Assembly (NCBI GenBank): GCA_963575645.1 | Contig: OY754467.1 | Location: forward strand, 23,085,001-23,149,000 | DNA length: 64,000 bases | Reading direction: 5' to 3' | Source: Xanthostigma xanthostigma | Lineage: Eukaryota; Arthropoda; Insecta; Raphidioptera; Raphidiidae | Shown: in pieces, positions 39,830 through 52,295 of the stretch | Layout: the number at the start of each line of letters is the position of its first letter | Numbering within the stretch: the stretch's first letter is position 1 | Position numbers and translations under genes: made by a program | Notes under the pieces: model-generated | Database searches by the model: none | Seen by the model: the letters and a program-made list of their open reading frames with translations, nothing else | What the model was told of the DNA's origin: nothing

Positions 39830-42800
39830 TAATATTTTTTTTTTCTATTCCATTTTATTTTTATTTTTTTTTCTATTTTTTTAATTGTTTTTTTTTTAAA
39901 TCTATTTTCTCAATTTTTTTTCATTATAATATGTACAGTGGAAAACTTGCGGGATGTGCACTTTTGGTTTTGCCAACTATTATATTACTATTATCAGTTG
40001 CATGATAATATTGAAGATTAGTGATTTTATTTGTTATACCTACATTATTTTGTTGATAATCTAAATGCAAACCGTTTACGTCCAGTAAAAATTATTTTCT
40101 GCAATTCCTATTTTAACTTTTGAGTTATAAAATAGTATGCACATAATTTTTAAAATTATATAATATGCATCGACATGCGCTGTAAACTTTAGATATCCCT
40201 AAAAATTTAACCACTTTTTTAAGTAATGCGGTCGAAGGTATTATGAACATTTCGGAATCTTTGTTCTTGCAGAATAAAAATATCCTTAACTTGTAATTAT
40301 TATGAAACTCGTAAAAATAAAAGTTATGAAGCGTAAATAACCCAATTTTAATTAGCAGACGAATATAAAGTATGGCGCGACATAAGGTCATAATATATAT
40401 TATATAGAAAGGTTTTAACAGAGGCGGACCGATTAGCGAACAAAAAATGATTTAAGATTTGTGCAGCATTGGATCAGTTATATTTATTTTTAAGTACAAA
40501 TTTTCCGTTACTCGTTGATAAAACTAATTTGTTTCCGTGAAAACTTCTTGGCCAAGTATTTTTTTACATACAAGTTTTTTATTTTTCTGGCTTTCAAATC
40601 CTGATCATTTACTAGTTTAATGGTAATAATTATCTGTCCGTGTGTGCAATTCTAACAAATACAGAAAATAGTGAACCTATAAATTATTTTATCTGACATA
40701 GTACACCTACTTTTTGCGAATGGTGTCATTAGAAATAGAATATAATAGAATAGCAACTGAATGACTTTAGGAATATTGTAAAATTCTTCAGGTCTTATAA
40801 ATAATAAATAGGAATATTAGAGAACTGTTGCTAAATTCCACTTTCATAAATCCACATCCAAAGAGTCCAAATAGAACCCTAAATATTTTTCTCATTATTG
40901 AGTCTGTCACGGCCTTTTAAATCGTCATTGGTTGTCCAAACAGTGAAAAATACAATTTTTTTATTAAAATTATTTTGAGACACCGCCGCACCGTATATTG
41001 AAAATGGGTTTAAAAAATTAATAAAACGTAGGGTGTCTCCGAAAAAAAATTACTCTACAAAACCTATCGAGTGGAGTAAGGAACATTGTTTTCTTTTCTC
41101 AGCAGGTTTGCGACGTTGTGTCTCCCATTAATTGTGTTTGGAAAGTTTTTGAACTAGAAACGTGACATTGCAAACAAGAATCATCAAAATCTTTGAAATA
41201 AGTTCTTCATAAATTCGTGAAACAGGGAACCTTAACAATAATATAGCGATAGCTATGCAATTTGCTATAAAAAATATCTTCACATGTGAAACCCTCAATG
41301 TAAAAACACACAGCAATCTAGAACGATTTACTGTTGTGTTACGTTTATCTATAGGGTTAAAAGTAACTTTATAGATTAGTGTACCTACAGCAATTTATTT
41401 AGGAACTAATTTTTTTGTTTAATTATACAGATTACATATTTATGAACTCTGTACTGAAGTGTTGTCTATTAATAATTTTTTTAATTAATCATAAATGGTT
41501 AGTACTATGAACAGAAATTAATTAAAGCTGGCAACGCTGTTCTACGAACATTATTGTGTTGTCGATCGCCACAGGGTCGCAGTCTGAGTCACAGTTTAAT
41601 GAAACCTGGAATGTGACTTTATTATTATTATTATAGCACACCTGCAGACTGTGAACACCTTGTCTTGCAGACGACTTGTCCAATTCTCCCCTTGTTCTAC
41701 AGGAAACAATATAAACACTATATGCACACTAGACGTAGACTTTTGTATATAGAAGTACGACTGAGTATGATCAAATAAATTACCCGAGTCGAAGTTGCTA
41801 GCTATAGAAATTGTAATCTCTTTTATCTCTGTATGTAAATTCCGGGCAAATATTTGGCAACAATATAAACATATAGATTTGGTGATTAATATTAAACAAA
41901 TTTCCAACTATTAGTGAAAACTTTGCAAAAATCTATTCAACTTGACAATCAACAGAACCTTTTCATTTCGTGATAAAAACTACTTTGTGTTTAGGCCAAA
42001 CATAAAAAATATATGCGTGTAGACTGTGTAATATGAAGTAGAAATAAAAATTGTAAGAGGTTAGAGTGGAATTTATTTCCACACAAATAATCGAAAGTAA
42101 TATTAATAATAGGCACTACCACAACAGAAGGTGACACCGTGAATATGACATTAATGATTTTCAAGCGATCATTTCGTTAAATGTTTAATGTTCGTTTTTT
42201 TGTGTATATCAAATCACGTGGTCTTTTCAATAATTTTAATGCTTATTTATAAATGTCCTACCTACTTAGTATTTTGCTGCTGGCTTACGCAACGTAGACA
42301 TATGTGTGCCCTGCAGAGGTACCTGAAGCAGGCCTGCAGACTGCTTATTTCCTGCTGTAGACTGCACAGTGTCTTACAACAAATTTACACCTTCCACAGT
42401 ATGGCAAGCACTAATTGTATTACTGTTCGAAGGTTCCATCCAACACACATGCTGTTTTTAAGTGTCACACACATCTGCACTGGGGTGAATACAATATTCT
42501 TTATGAAACACTTCACAATCCTTTCATATTCTTATCTAACAGTTAATAGATTCAAATGAAAGAGCGAAACGTTGGGTACAAATTAATAGTGAGATTTGAG
42601 TTAACAGGTACAGAAAATAAAGGTTACGAACATTTTTTAATTATTTTTAAAAAGTAAAGGGAAAAATTGTAACACAGGTACCTACCTACATTCGAGACTG
42701 AATAGTTGAGTTAAACGATGTAAATAAAATTCAACATCAAGATGAAAATGCTACGATTCCATCAATTTATGTTACATTTATGTTACATTACTTTAATAAG

Positions 42801-43476
42801 CGGAATATATTAATTATTAATAGCGGGACACATTCAAATAATCTATTATTATCTTCAAATCAAAACCTTAATTTTGTATCTACTAACCAGTATCACACAT
42901 TTTTCATTTTTATTTTGACTTCTGGCTACACAGTTTTCATATATAAATATATTTACGTTAGCTAATATCTGAGTTATTTTCAGCAATGTTTCTATGCCAA
43001 TCCTTTAGACATTCCTCATAATGCATATATTTCATCTCAGCTCTTGCTATATACAAATGGACAGTATCCTAAAGCTATAAGAAATAATTCTAAGCTTTAA
43101 GAGCAAAAATACCAACAACATAACACATTTATGACATAACTGTCCGCTCGAAACAGCTAAGCTTTTGTTAAAAATTGCGGAACGGCCTCAAGATGCTATT
43201 GAAATGTGCCAGGAACTGACAGTGTTTTAACTATGCAAGTACAACATGTACAGAGCTGAGTAATAATTACCTTTTGTACTAATGCACAAGGCATGCTATT
43301 TACATAACAATAACTTGTCATAACTTGTTTGAACATAACTTCCATTCCATTCCATCGGTGTGTGCCTAGTGTGAACGTGGACAACCAGACATCACACTAG
43401 TGGTCGAGTAAAGTCACTTGATGAATGAACGAGGGACGGAATTTGGTGCATGGCAACAGGACCTGAGTGGATTTTT
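39830..43476. other. AT-rich non-coding stretch
   Basis: It opens with a T-rich low-complexity tract (39834-39930). 42290-42500 is more balanced in composition and is spanned by the frame 42188-42559, but no domain is visible. 41531-41545 contains a CTGGCAACGCTG word similar to a hAT end without a partner. Confidence 0.45.
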
Positions 43477-44030
43477 AAACGCTTTATATTAGCTTGGGTT
43501 GTAAGTAACTATGTATGTATGTATGTAACTAACTACCGTAACGGAATCTTTGAGCATAATTTTCACCAATTTCCCGAAGTCTGATTAATTTGAAACTTTG
43601 CATACGTATCAAGGACCGATGACAATGCAATAATTTGATAACAGTTTCCCATTATCCTTATTAGGACCCCCAGGATTAATAAATTCTTTTATAGATCCTC
43701 TGTAGTAAACGCTTTATTTTCACCAATTTCCCGAAGTCTGATTAATTTGAAACTTTGCATACGTATCAAGGACCGATGACAATGCAATAATTTGATAACA
43801 GTTTCCCATTATCCTTATTATTAAACGCTTTATATTAGTTTGGGTTGTAACTATGTATGTATGTCCGTAACGGAATCTTTGAGCATAATTTTCACCAATT
43901 TACCGAAGTCTGATTAATTTGAAACTTTGCATACGTATCAAGGACCGATGACAATGCAATAATTTGATAACAGTTTCCCATTATCCTTATTAGGACCCCC
44001 AGGATTAATAAATTCTTTTATAGATCCTCA
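43477..44030. repeat. three tandem copies of a ~210-bp repeat unit
   Basis: Units begin AAACGCTTTAT at 43477, 43707 and 43823. They share CCGAAGTCTGATTAATTTG, GCATACGTATCAAGG and CAGTTTCCCATTATCC blocks. The middle unit lacks the ATGTATGTATGT and AACGGAATC part. A fourth copy is at 47897-48118. In both places the unit ends in TTTATAGATCCTC and is followed at once by a foldback starting ACTAAAAAGTGAAAAATAAA, so unit and foldback travel together. Confidence 0.8.
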
Positions 44031-44041
44031 CTAAAAAGTGA

Positions 44042-44267
44042 AAAATAAAATATAGTTTAAAAAAAACTAAAAAACACGCTTTATATCGGACTAAAAAGTA
44101 AAAAATAATTGTTTTAAAATAAGCTTAAAAAGCGTTGGGCGCTCGATGTACGAAAATGTGGAACAAAGCGCCCCACGCTTTTTAAGCTTATTTTAAAACA
44201 ATTATTTTTTACTTTTTAGTCCGATATAAAGCGTGTTTTTTAGTTTTTTTTAAACTATATTTTATTT
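44042..44267. repeat. perfect foldback A (~100-bp arms)
   Basis: Arms 44042-44142 and 44168-44267 are complementary apart from a small bulge near the loop (GTTGGGC against GCCCCAC). The loop region is about 25 nt. Arms contain ACTAAAAAGTAAAAAATAA and AACACGCTTTATATCGG. A sister foldback is at 48131-48355. Confidence 0.8.
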
Positions 44268-44311
44268 AAATATAATTCATACAGTTATAGTTAGGTAATT
44301 TTGCTTTGAAG

Positions 44312-45350
44312 TAGTGATGTCGATTATCGTTACTTTTAAGTATTCGTTACTACTCGGTACTTTGGTATTAAGTAATCATTTCAACTACTTGTTACTTTGA
44401 TTACTTTGATTACTTATACTTAGGTTACATACGTAAAATGTAGTACGTCGTGTCTAATTAAATATAATAGGTAATCGTTTTTTATGCATGCGGCCGTGAG
44501 CTATCGTTTTTTAGGAAGTATGTGTTGCGAATGCGATGTAAAGCAAAACTGTACGAAAAAACGAACTTTTGTTATGTAAAAATTATTTATTTAAATAAAA
44601 AAAATAATCTAATATTTGTTTTAAATAAAAAACGAAACTTAACTTAAGATAAAAGGTAAGGTTCGCAGGAACTTAAGGCGATTAATTTGACTTATATCGG
44701 CTCGCTATACAATAATAAAACTCCCGAATAATCAGATAAAGTACCTAATCAATAGACTAAATTAATACAGTCCGAAATGCGAAACGGCCGAAACGCTAAT
44801 GAATATTCTTATACTCGCATAATAAAATAATCAATAGTAATCAATAATCAATAGTAATCATTGTAATCAATAATCAATAGTAATCGTTGTAATCAATAAT
44901 CAATAGTAATCATTGTAATCAATAATCAAAAGTAATCATTCAAGTAAAAGTAACGATTTACTTTTCGAATCGGTAATCGTTACTTCGGGTATTCTAAAGT
45001 AACGAGTAGTTTCGTATCGTATCGTTACTTTGTCGACATCTCTACTCCCGAATAATCAGATAAAGTACCTAATCAATAGACTAAATTAATACAGTCCGAA
45101 ATGCGAAACGGCCGAAACGCTAATGAATATTCTTATACTCGCATAATAAAATAATCAATAGTAATCAATAATCAATAGTAATCAATAATCAATAGTAATC
45201 AATAATCAATAGTAATCATTGTAATCAATAATCAAAAGTAATCATTCAAGTAAAAGTAACGATTTACTTTTCGAATCGGTAATCGTTACTTCGGGTATTC
45301 TAAAGTAACGAGTAGTTTCGTATCGTATCGTTACTTTGTCGACATCTCTA
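44312..45350. mobile_element. hAT-type non-autonomous transposon, 1039 bp, with duplicated right end
   Basis: It is flanked by an exact 8-bp direct repeat CTTTGAAG (44304-44311 and 45351-45358). The left end TAGTGATGTCGA and right end TCGACATCTCTA are inverted repeats with one mismatch in 12, fitting the hAT end pattern. The inside is full of GTTACTTT/AAAGTAACG and AATCAATAGTAATCA tandem words. There is no transposase frame. The right third is tandemly duplicated (next entry), so the element carries two right ends. Confidence 0.8.
44721..45350. repeat. tandem duplication of the hAT right portion
   Basis: 44721-45044 and 45045-45350 both start CTCCCGAATAATCAGATAAAG and end TCGACATCTCTA. They are nearly identical and differ mainly in the number of AATCAATAGTAATCATTGT-type units. 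Confidence 0.85.
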
Positions 45351-45358
45351 CTTTGAAG

Positions 45359-46092
45359 AACCAATTTATTTTGTGCATATTCTAAAAATAGGAAGTATAC
45401 CTATCTATTCCAACTAAAAACGACATTGCCCAAATCAATTGATAAATTGTGAGAGATTTATTGTCTGACTCAAGTTAATCAACTTTAATTGGGATTTCAT
45501 TTGGTGTACCTATATTTAAAGATGTTATTTTTATAACAATGACCTAAAATGAATATTTTCTGAAAGAATACAATTACCAGTTTTGGTTTTTTAAAACTGG
45601 TGCTATTCTGTATGGCTAATGTGAGATTTTTTGTCACTTTCTCTAACAAATTTAATATTAAAGTGAAAGAAATTTAACACAGCTTTTAATTTTTACATTG
45701 ATCATACAGAATAGCGACATAGGTGATGGTTATCAAACTTTTAGTTTAGTAAAAATTCTGGCATAAACTCACTTGGAAATTTAATAAAAAAACTAGTCAT
45801 GATTCATACTGTTGGGTGTAAGTAAAAAAAAATAACATTGAAGTCCCTGACAAAAGGTTACAGACGCACAGCAGACGCTTTAGCGTCCAATTAATGATAC
45901 TGCAATTAGAAGTGAATAGCACAATGCATGAATTTTATCTTAATTACTAAATTTTCCCTTTATAAATTGTATTGTTATCCAATAGATATATTGGTTTTAA
46001 ACTTGTTAAGACAATAAAAAACCTTTTAGTAAGCACCATTCTCAAAACTTCGTCCATCGAGGCTGATCAATAGCCCGTTTGATTATATTTTA
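45359..46092. other. AT-rich non-coding stretch
   Basis: Contains an imperfect inverted repeat around 45596-45720 (TGCTATTCTGTATG and CATACAGAATAGC-like ends). No gene seen. Confidence 0.45.
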
Positions 46093-46285
46093 CTAGTGGT
46101 CCCGCCCGGTTCGGTTTCGGAGATTATCGCGGCCAAAATTTTGACACGGGAATTTTATATATAGCCTTTCTCGATAAATGGGCTATCTAACGACATTTTT
46201 TTTCAATTCGAACCAGTGGTTCCTGAGATTAGCGCGTTCAACCAAACAAACAAATAAACTCTTCAGCTTTATATATTAATATAGA
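46093..46285 (-). mobile_element. non-autonomous Helitron-like repeat, copy 3 (shortened)
   Basis: On the minus strand it begins TCTATATTAATATATAAAGC and ends in ACCACTAG followed by T, with a CCGAACCGGGCGGG stretch before it. It keeps the AACGCGCTAATCTCAGGAAC and TTATCGAGAAAGG blocks but lacks the GTCCGTCCGAC middle part of the 35402-35748 copy. Confidence 0.62.
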
Positions 46286-47417
46286 CGAATGAAATAAGTT
46301 TTGAGAAGGATTAAAAAGGGTTTCTTAACTTGTAAACTATGAAAAAGTACAGCTCTGAAACACTGCATAGGGTTCTCTGCGTTAGGTAATTTATATATGC
46401 AACAAGTTCATAACGTCAACGTCATATGACGGGCTCTGTGACTTTAATGAAATACATTATCACCAATTAGAATCTTCTGCATTTGTTAACACATCTGTCT
46501 ACCGCTGTGTTTGTTCTATGTCATTTACTCATGTGTCGTTGGTCATCGACATTTCAACTTGGTGATTCCAATATTTCATTAATTGACGTACGAACATCAA
46601 ATTATACTTAACCCTCCATTAGGCGCGTGCATTCTACTCACGCGTATAGGCGCGTGGATTACAATACTAATCCGATTTATTTAGTTCCTGTTAGGCTTTA
46701 CAGAAGAAAAAAAAACATATACCTATACGTACAATATATGTTTTTTTTTATTGTATTTTATGTTTATTTATGTTTAATAGCACACAATACTATATTTAGA
46801 TATACATTTTGCCTTTTTTATTATGAAAAAATTAAAAGAGCTACAAGTGTTTTTTTCATGGCATCATTAGCAGGTTAACCAGAAACAGTTCCAAAACAAA
46901 CTAAAAAATAAAAATAACGAAACTGTTTTTTTTACGTTTTTTAATTTTATAGAATAAACATCTACTTAGACAAACTGATCAGTAAAACAAAATATAAACA
47001 AAAAAACACAAGCCAAATGAGGAGTAATTTTTATCCTGAGAAACATGCGATGTACACATCTCTCATTATGTTCTTTGCATGAATGTTTGCAAAAATTATA
47101 ACAATTTTTTCTTCCCGTTTTATTACAACTTCTCGAGCAAATGTATAAGCAACGACGATTGCAGTTTGCGGGAATATCGACTGGGGAGGAGTAAAATCTC
47201 TTTTAGTCCAAGTAGGTAGTGCGCTCTTGGCCGAATTTCTTTTAGTAAATGGGTGACATGTGTTCAATTTAGGGTTTTATTAGTTCGCAAGCAAACTTGT
47301 CAGACAGATCTTAAAACTTTGTCTTCAGGCGTTAATTCCAGCTACTTATTATAAGTATGTATAGCAAGTCGTAAAATATTACCATTGTCATCGGTTTGTT
47401 GTTCTCGATGCATTGTA
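46286..47417. other. AT-rich non-coding stretch
   Basis: Nothing recognised. The frame 47031-47267 (minus) has no identifiable domain. Confidence 0.45.
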
Positions 47418-47463
47418 TTTTTAACCGACTTCAACAAAAAGGAGGAGGTTCTGTGTTCGTCTG

Positions 47464-47494
<31 letters not shown>

Positions 47495-47754
47495 ATGTAT
47501 GTTCACCGATTTCTCCGTCAATTATGGACCGATTTTCAAATTTTTTTTTTATTCGAAAGAGTGCACTTCCGAGGTGGTCCCATCGGAACCAAGTCAGGAT
47601 CTGATGGTGGATCCCGGAGAAATCGAGGGAAACTCTCAAATTTCAAAGGCATGCATAATGTTTTTTTATGTATGTTCACCGATTTTTAGTGTTAGATTAA
47701 CACTAAAAAGAGAAAAATAAAATATTTTTAACAAAAAAATTGAACCGACTTCAA

Positions 47755-47895
47755 AAAAGGCACTAAAAAGTAAAAAATAATTGCGTATTGAAATGTTTTG
47801 GAGTCGGTGTAGTTCTCGGAATAGATTTCATTTTGACTGACACCGACTCCAAAACATTTCAATACGCAATTATTTTTTACTTTTTAGTGCCTTTT
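47755..47895. repeat. foldback C (~56-bp arms)
   Basis: Arms 47755-47810 and 47840-47895 are exact inverted copies around a 29-nt loop. They contain GGCACTAAAAAGTAAAAAAT and a GGAGTCGGTGT block unrelated to foldbacks A and B. Confidence 0.8.
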
Positions 47896-47896
47896 T

Positions 47897-48118
47897 AAAC
47901 GCTTTATATTAGTTTGGGTTGTAACTAACTAACTATGTATGTATGTATGCATGTAACGGAATCTTTGAGCATAATTTTCACCAATTTCCCGAAGTCTGAT
48001 TAATTTGAAACTTTGCATACGTATCAAGGACCGATGACAATGCAATAATTTGATAACAGTTTCCCATTATCCTTATTAGGACCCCCAGGATTAATAAATT
48101 CTTTTATAGATCCTCAAA
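47897..48118. repeat. fourth copy of the ~210-bp repeat unit
   Basis: It begins AAACGCTTTATATTAG and ends TTTATAGATCCTC, as in the 43477-44030 array. It sits between foldbacks C and B. Confidence 0.8.
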
Positions 48119-48130
48119 CTAAAAAGTGAA

Positions 48131-48355
48131 AAATAAAATATAGTTTAAAAAAAACTAAAAAACACGCTTTATATCGAACTAAAAAGTAAAAAATAATTTT
48201 TTTAAAATAAGCTTAAAAAGCGTTGGGCGCTCGATGTACGAAAATGTGGAACAAAGCGCCCCACGCTTTTTAAGCTTATTTTAAAAAAATTATTTTTTAC
48301 TTTTTAGTTCGATATAAAGCGTGTTTTTTAGTTTTTTTTAAACTATATTTTATTT
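48131..48355. repeat. perfect foldback B (sister of A)
   Basis: Same sequence as 44042-44267 except for at least two sites, changed on both arms so that pairing is kept: CGGACT/AGTCCG is CGAACT/AGTTCG here, and AATTGTTTT/AAAACAATT is AATTTTTTT/AAAAAAATT. Confidence 0.8.
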
Positions 48356-48397
48356 GAAGTCGGTTCAATTTTTTTGTTAAAAATATTTTATTCAAAC

Positions 48398-50892
48398 ATC
48401 TAAATTAATACCGGCCATTTTATTTTCCCTAAAGGTTAGATACACGAAAAAATCCAAAAACAATTAATCACAAAATAAATGCTAATTTACGCAAACACAT
48501 AGACCTCTAAATCCCCCGAACTTGTTACAATATTGCTTTAGTTCTACAACAAAAGGATATAACAATATATTTAATTGCAAAGTAATCAATTTGCAAATGA
48601 TCATAAGTTCAGTCTTTCTTATATAATAATTTGATTTTATTTGGAAACAAAACAACTATCCTGAACCTTCCAACAGTCAAAATTCCAAATTGTGCACCCG
48701 CGACTAAAATTGTACCATATAATTAGGCTCGTGAGTTACAATTGCATTCAGTCGTATTTCATGGCAGGTCATTCAGAAAAAACACACTTTGCCCCATTAT
48801 TTTACACTAAAGAATCGATAACTACTCAAGCGGACGTTCTCATCCCAAATCCCTTTGTTAGTGGGTCACTGCTAAAAAAAGCCTGGATTACATAATATAT
48901 AGCCTAATGGGTGGTTAATATTTATTTGTTTTCAACGATTATACTTCTCTATAAGTTCAGATATAGTTTCTTTCTGTCTAGTTATCTTGTCTCCATATTT
49001 ATTCCTGATTTCTGATTCAACACTTAGGTACTCTTTAATTTTTCAATAGCTACCACGTTCAAACATCGCATTTATTAACAAATGTTTGGTTAACTTTCAT
49101 CACATAGAGTTTCATCTACTTTTATGAATTTAGTGTTATGAAGCAGCTCTTAAATTTTAATTATTTCAATTTATTCACTCACACAAAATACTTAAATAAT
49201 GTATTTTGATATTATTCTTCCAACATTTATATCTATTTTATCAATGTGCATAAATAACGGAAAAGTAGTTCGTAATTTTTAAAAACATCTACTTTTGATA
49301 TAGTATGTAATGTTTGATCAAATAAATAAAAAAGAGCTCAGAATCTAGTTTAGAATAAAAATTGAATTGCAAAAAAACAAACTTAATTTTATGCGTCCAT
49401 AAATACTAATATTTAGAATTGGTTCGTTGACGTTAATAAATTACTTTAAAACCGTAGTAATACTAATTACGAACCAGTTTTCAACTCTATTAAAACAGAA
49501 TTACCAGAAACGGATAGTTGCAATTTTAATGGACTCATTAACAAATATTTTCAACATTTCTTTAAAATATGGAAATTTCGAAGAAAGCAAAATTAAAATC
49601 AATAAAGTTGTCGACTGTTTTATATTAAAATTTAAATATGCAGACAAAATATCTTTAAAACCATCACGTCTAAAAACTGACTGAACTGCTTTTTACGTTA
49701 GACGGCCGTTGGCTTAATACTTCAATATTTATCGTGTATCATAGTATCATTATTACATATTACGTTTATCTTATACAAATGTATTATAAACACATGCTAC
49801 GGTAATTTTTTGCACATGAAATAAGTGATATAACCTCTAAAATTATGAGAATGAATTTTAAAATGTATGTTATTATGACTTCATTTAAAATTCTTTAGCA
49901 AAATTTATGCCTAAAGTCCAAAATAACAAATGTTAATTACATTTTTAATATAGATTGGTATTCTTTGAACATAAAATAAGTAGGTTATTAATATGCATTT
50001 TGATTTTGCTACTAGATAGTTATATTTTCAAATTGACCGTGTGTGGTTTATCTCAGATGGATGATTGATTTCATGGTAAAATATCTTTCAGATATAAAGT
50101 ATGCTTATTATGTCACTAACAAATTTATAAATATTTTTTACAATATTCACATTAATAGAACGGATTTTCATACGGTTCTCACTAATAGAAAGAGCGATAA
50201 ACGAAGAAGCTTTTCATATATAATTTTAAATATTTTGTACAAAATAAGGGTATTTTGTCAAGAAAAACTGTATCCGTATGGTGTAGCGACATCAAGTAGT
50301 CGGGTGCAACTGGTTACGTTCAAATGGCGCGTCATTGTAGTACACCAAGCGGCAACTAGCAGTATGAGCTAGCGGGCACTGCCATCTAGCGGCATCAGCT
50401 CAAAGCTATTAGTTCAGACTTTTCAGCGCTGTAGTCGTTTCTTAATTAAATACATTTTGCAGATTTTTCCGACAACACAAAATCGGGAGGGGCCGCTAGT
50501 ATATTATAAAGTAAAGTTAGCGAACGAGCGGAGCGAGGATGAATTGTATTAATAAATCTGAAATTCGAGATAACGAATATGTAATAACTATTATGTTAAA
50601 TTTGCACCTGGACGAAGCCGAGCCGGATCACCAGTTATCTTAGATTCACATTTTAGATTAAATTAAATGACTGCAATACCTATAATTATATCGATAGAGT
50701 TTGTAGAATTACTTATTTCAGAAATCAAAATGAAAACAACTAAACGTGTTATTTAAGACATAGGTAAGTAGTTCTAATTAACAATCTTGACAAAACGAAA
50801 CATAAATAATTGTTCTCTTGATATTCAACAAATAGAGAAAAAATTATAAAGAATTATTTAAACTAATAATGAGTTTTTTATCTATTATATAA
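48398..50892. other. AT-rich non-coding stretch with one CTAG-ended repeat fragment
   Basis: No gene recognised; frames at 49427-49684 and 50043-50372 have no domain. Around 50280-50509 the composition shifts towards GC. That part ends with a CCGA/TCGG hairpin and then GGGGCCGCTAG-T, a possible 3' end of another Helitron-like family. Confidence 0.4.
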
Positions 50893-51072
50893 CTATAGCG
50901 GTTCGTCCCGGTTTCACCCGAGTGCAAAAGAACGGATGTGGAGGTGGGAACATGCAGAATACGCACATTCATCGTAGTTTACGGAGATGAATGTTGTGTC
51001 CAAATTTCATGATGATCGGAATTACCGTTCAAAAATTTTTGTCAGAGAGACAATATTTGATTTTGAGTTTTG
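50893..51072 (-). mobile_element. non-autonomous Helitron-like repeat, copy 4 (5'-truncated)
   Basis: The 3' half of the family, read on the minus strand. It has the CAAATTTTTGTC/GAACGGTAATTCCGATC region, the CATCTCCGTAAACTACGATG block and CTCGGGTGAAACCGGGAC before CTATAG. The 5' TC end and the GAAGAGTTTG block are missing. Confidence 0.58.
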
Positions 51073-52295
51073 TATTCATATATATGTAATTATAATCTCA
51101 ACTTCAGGAGGATTTTTTTATTTAAGCACATAAGTTATACGAATTGTTTTTTTTTTTTCAATTATCCGCTAGACATATTATATATGTATTATGCGTATAT
51201 AAATATAGTAAGAAAATTCTGGGACAAGTCTACAACAACACTGAATTTCCAGCTGTAGAGTGTAGACTGTAGATATCATATCAATAAATACAAACTCAGA
51301 TGACATGATTACGATGAGATTGCCAATACGTCTGGTGTACACCAACGGAATTAATTAAATTATTATTCATTGTAAGCCATTAATGCATGGCCAATAAATT
51401 CCTTTTCTGTCATTAATTCAGATACATAATTATTTTGCCAACACTAACGTTATTTTTAAATAAATCACAAAAACATGTTTGCGAGTCCTGTAGAATGTAG
51501 ATGATAATTGTTTGATAGGCATGACCTCACGATGTTCATGTTTATGTTTTGAAAAACTGAATCCAAATATCTTTATGCAGCACAATGGTACATGGTATCA
51601 CTATTTTTGCCAGTTCTTTCTTTGAATACAAAAAAAGTAACAAAACATTTTTTCTCGGTGCACGTTTCGCTGATCATCAGGAGATGATCAAAGCTCTTTT
51701 TTAGTTTCGAAGTTTTAGTCATCCAGTGATGCTGATATAATAACATAAAGCTTCATAGCTTCTTTTTTTTATTTTACTTTCTAATGAGACATTTTAATAC
51801 TAAACCATGCTTATTCCCTAGACAAAAATATTTATAACCCAAATTAGTCACATCTGACATTCTTGAATAAATGGCTATAGTTGATACAGTTTTTTGTTTC
51901 ACGTGTTGAATTTGAGAGATTCCACATATGTTTGTTAACTGAGACACATATGTTGGAATTGTTAACTCTGACCGCTATGTTTATGAGTCAGCCACCCTTC
52001 TGTGAATTCAATATGATTCATCCCAGGCCAAAGCGCGCGAGTTTGTTGTGTTGAAAAACGATGCACTAAAGAGAAGATGCACATACAATTGTTTTTTTCT
52101 TCAGTCTAGTTGTACATATTGGAGATAAATAGATATAACATATTCTATTCCGAAAGTGATGTGGATTGATTAAAATCGTCATTCAGTATCATGAATTTCT
52201 AATCGTACTACTTCATACAATAATGGCCATTAAATTGATAGAACAAAATAATATAAATATTGATGTTTAAATAATATTTTTCTTTTTTGTTTTAG
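51073..52295. other. AT-rich non-coding stretch
   Basis: Contains a perfect 8-bp hairpin near 51670-51690 next to a minus-strand GCGAAACGTGC word, which may be the end of a further PLE family. No gene. Confidence 0.4.

Larger units (their letters stand above)
47418..48397. mobile_element. nested foldback composite with AACCGACTTCAA ends
   Basis: The left part (47418-47690) opens with AACCGACTTCAACAAAAAGG and holds GGAGGAGGTTCT and ATGTATGTTCACCGATTT, wording of a repeat widespread in insect genomes. An outer inverted repeat (about 47714-47755 and 48353-48393, containing TTGAACCGACTTCAAA) encloses foldback C (47755-47895), one copy of the ~210-bp unit (47897-48118) and foldback B (48131-48355). 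The frames 47385-47720 and 47396-47689 are chance openings in the left part. The superfamily is not clear. Confidence 0.6.

Noticed and set aside
41531-41545. hAT end CTGGCAACGCTG
   Set aside because: It has no inverted partner and no 8-bp duplication nearby, so no element could be delimited.
42188-42559. 123-codon frame
   Set aside because: The translation is a mixture of hydrophobic and Cys/His residues without a recognisable motif; no exon borders seen.
43477-45350. CRISPR-like array from regularly repeated blocks
   Set aside because: The repeats are adjacent long units and AT-rich short tandem words in a eukaryotic transposon context, without unique spacers or cas genes.
47385-47720. 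Two frames of 111 and 97 codons in overlapping phases
   Set aside because: They lie in the left part of a widespread repeat with T-runs; both phases are open only because of low complexity.
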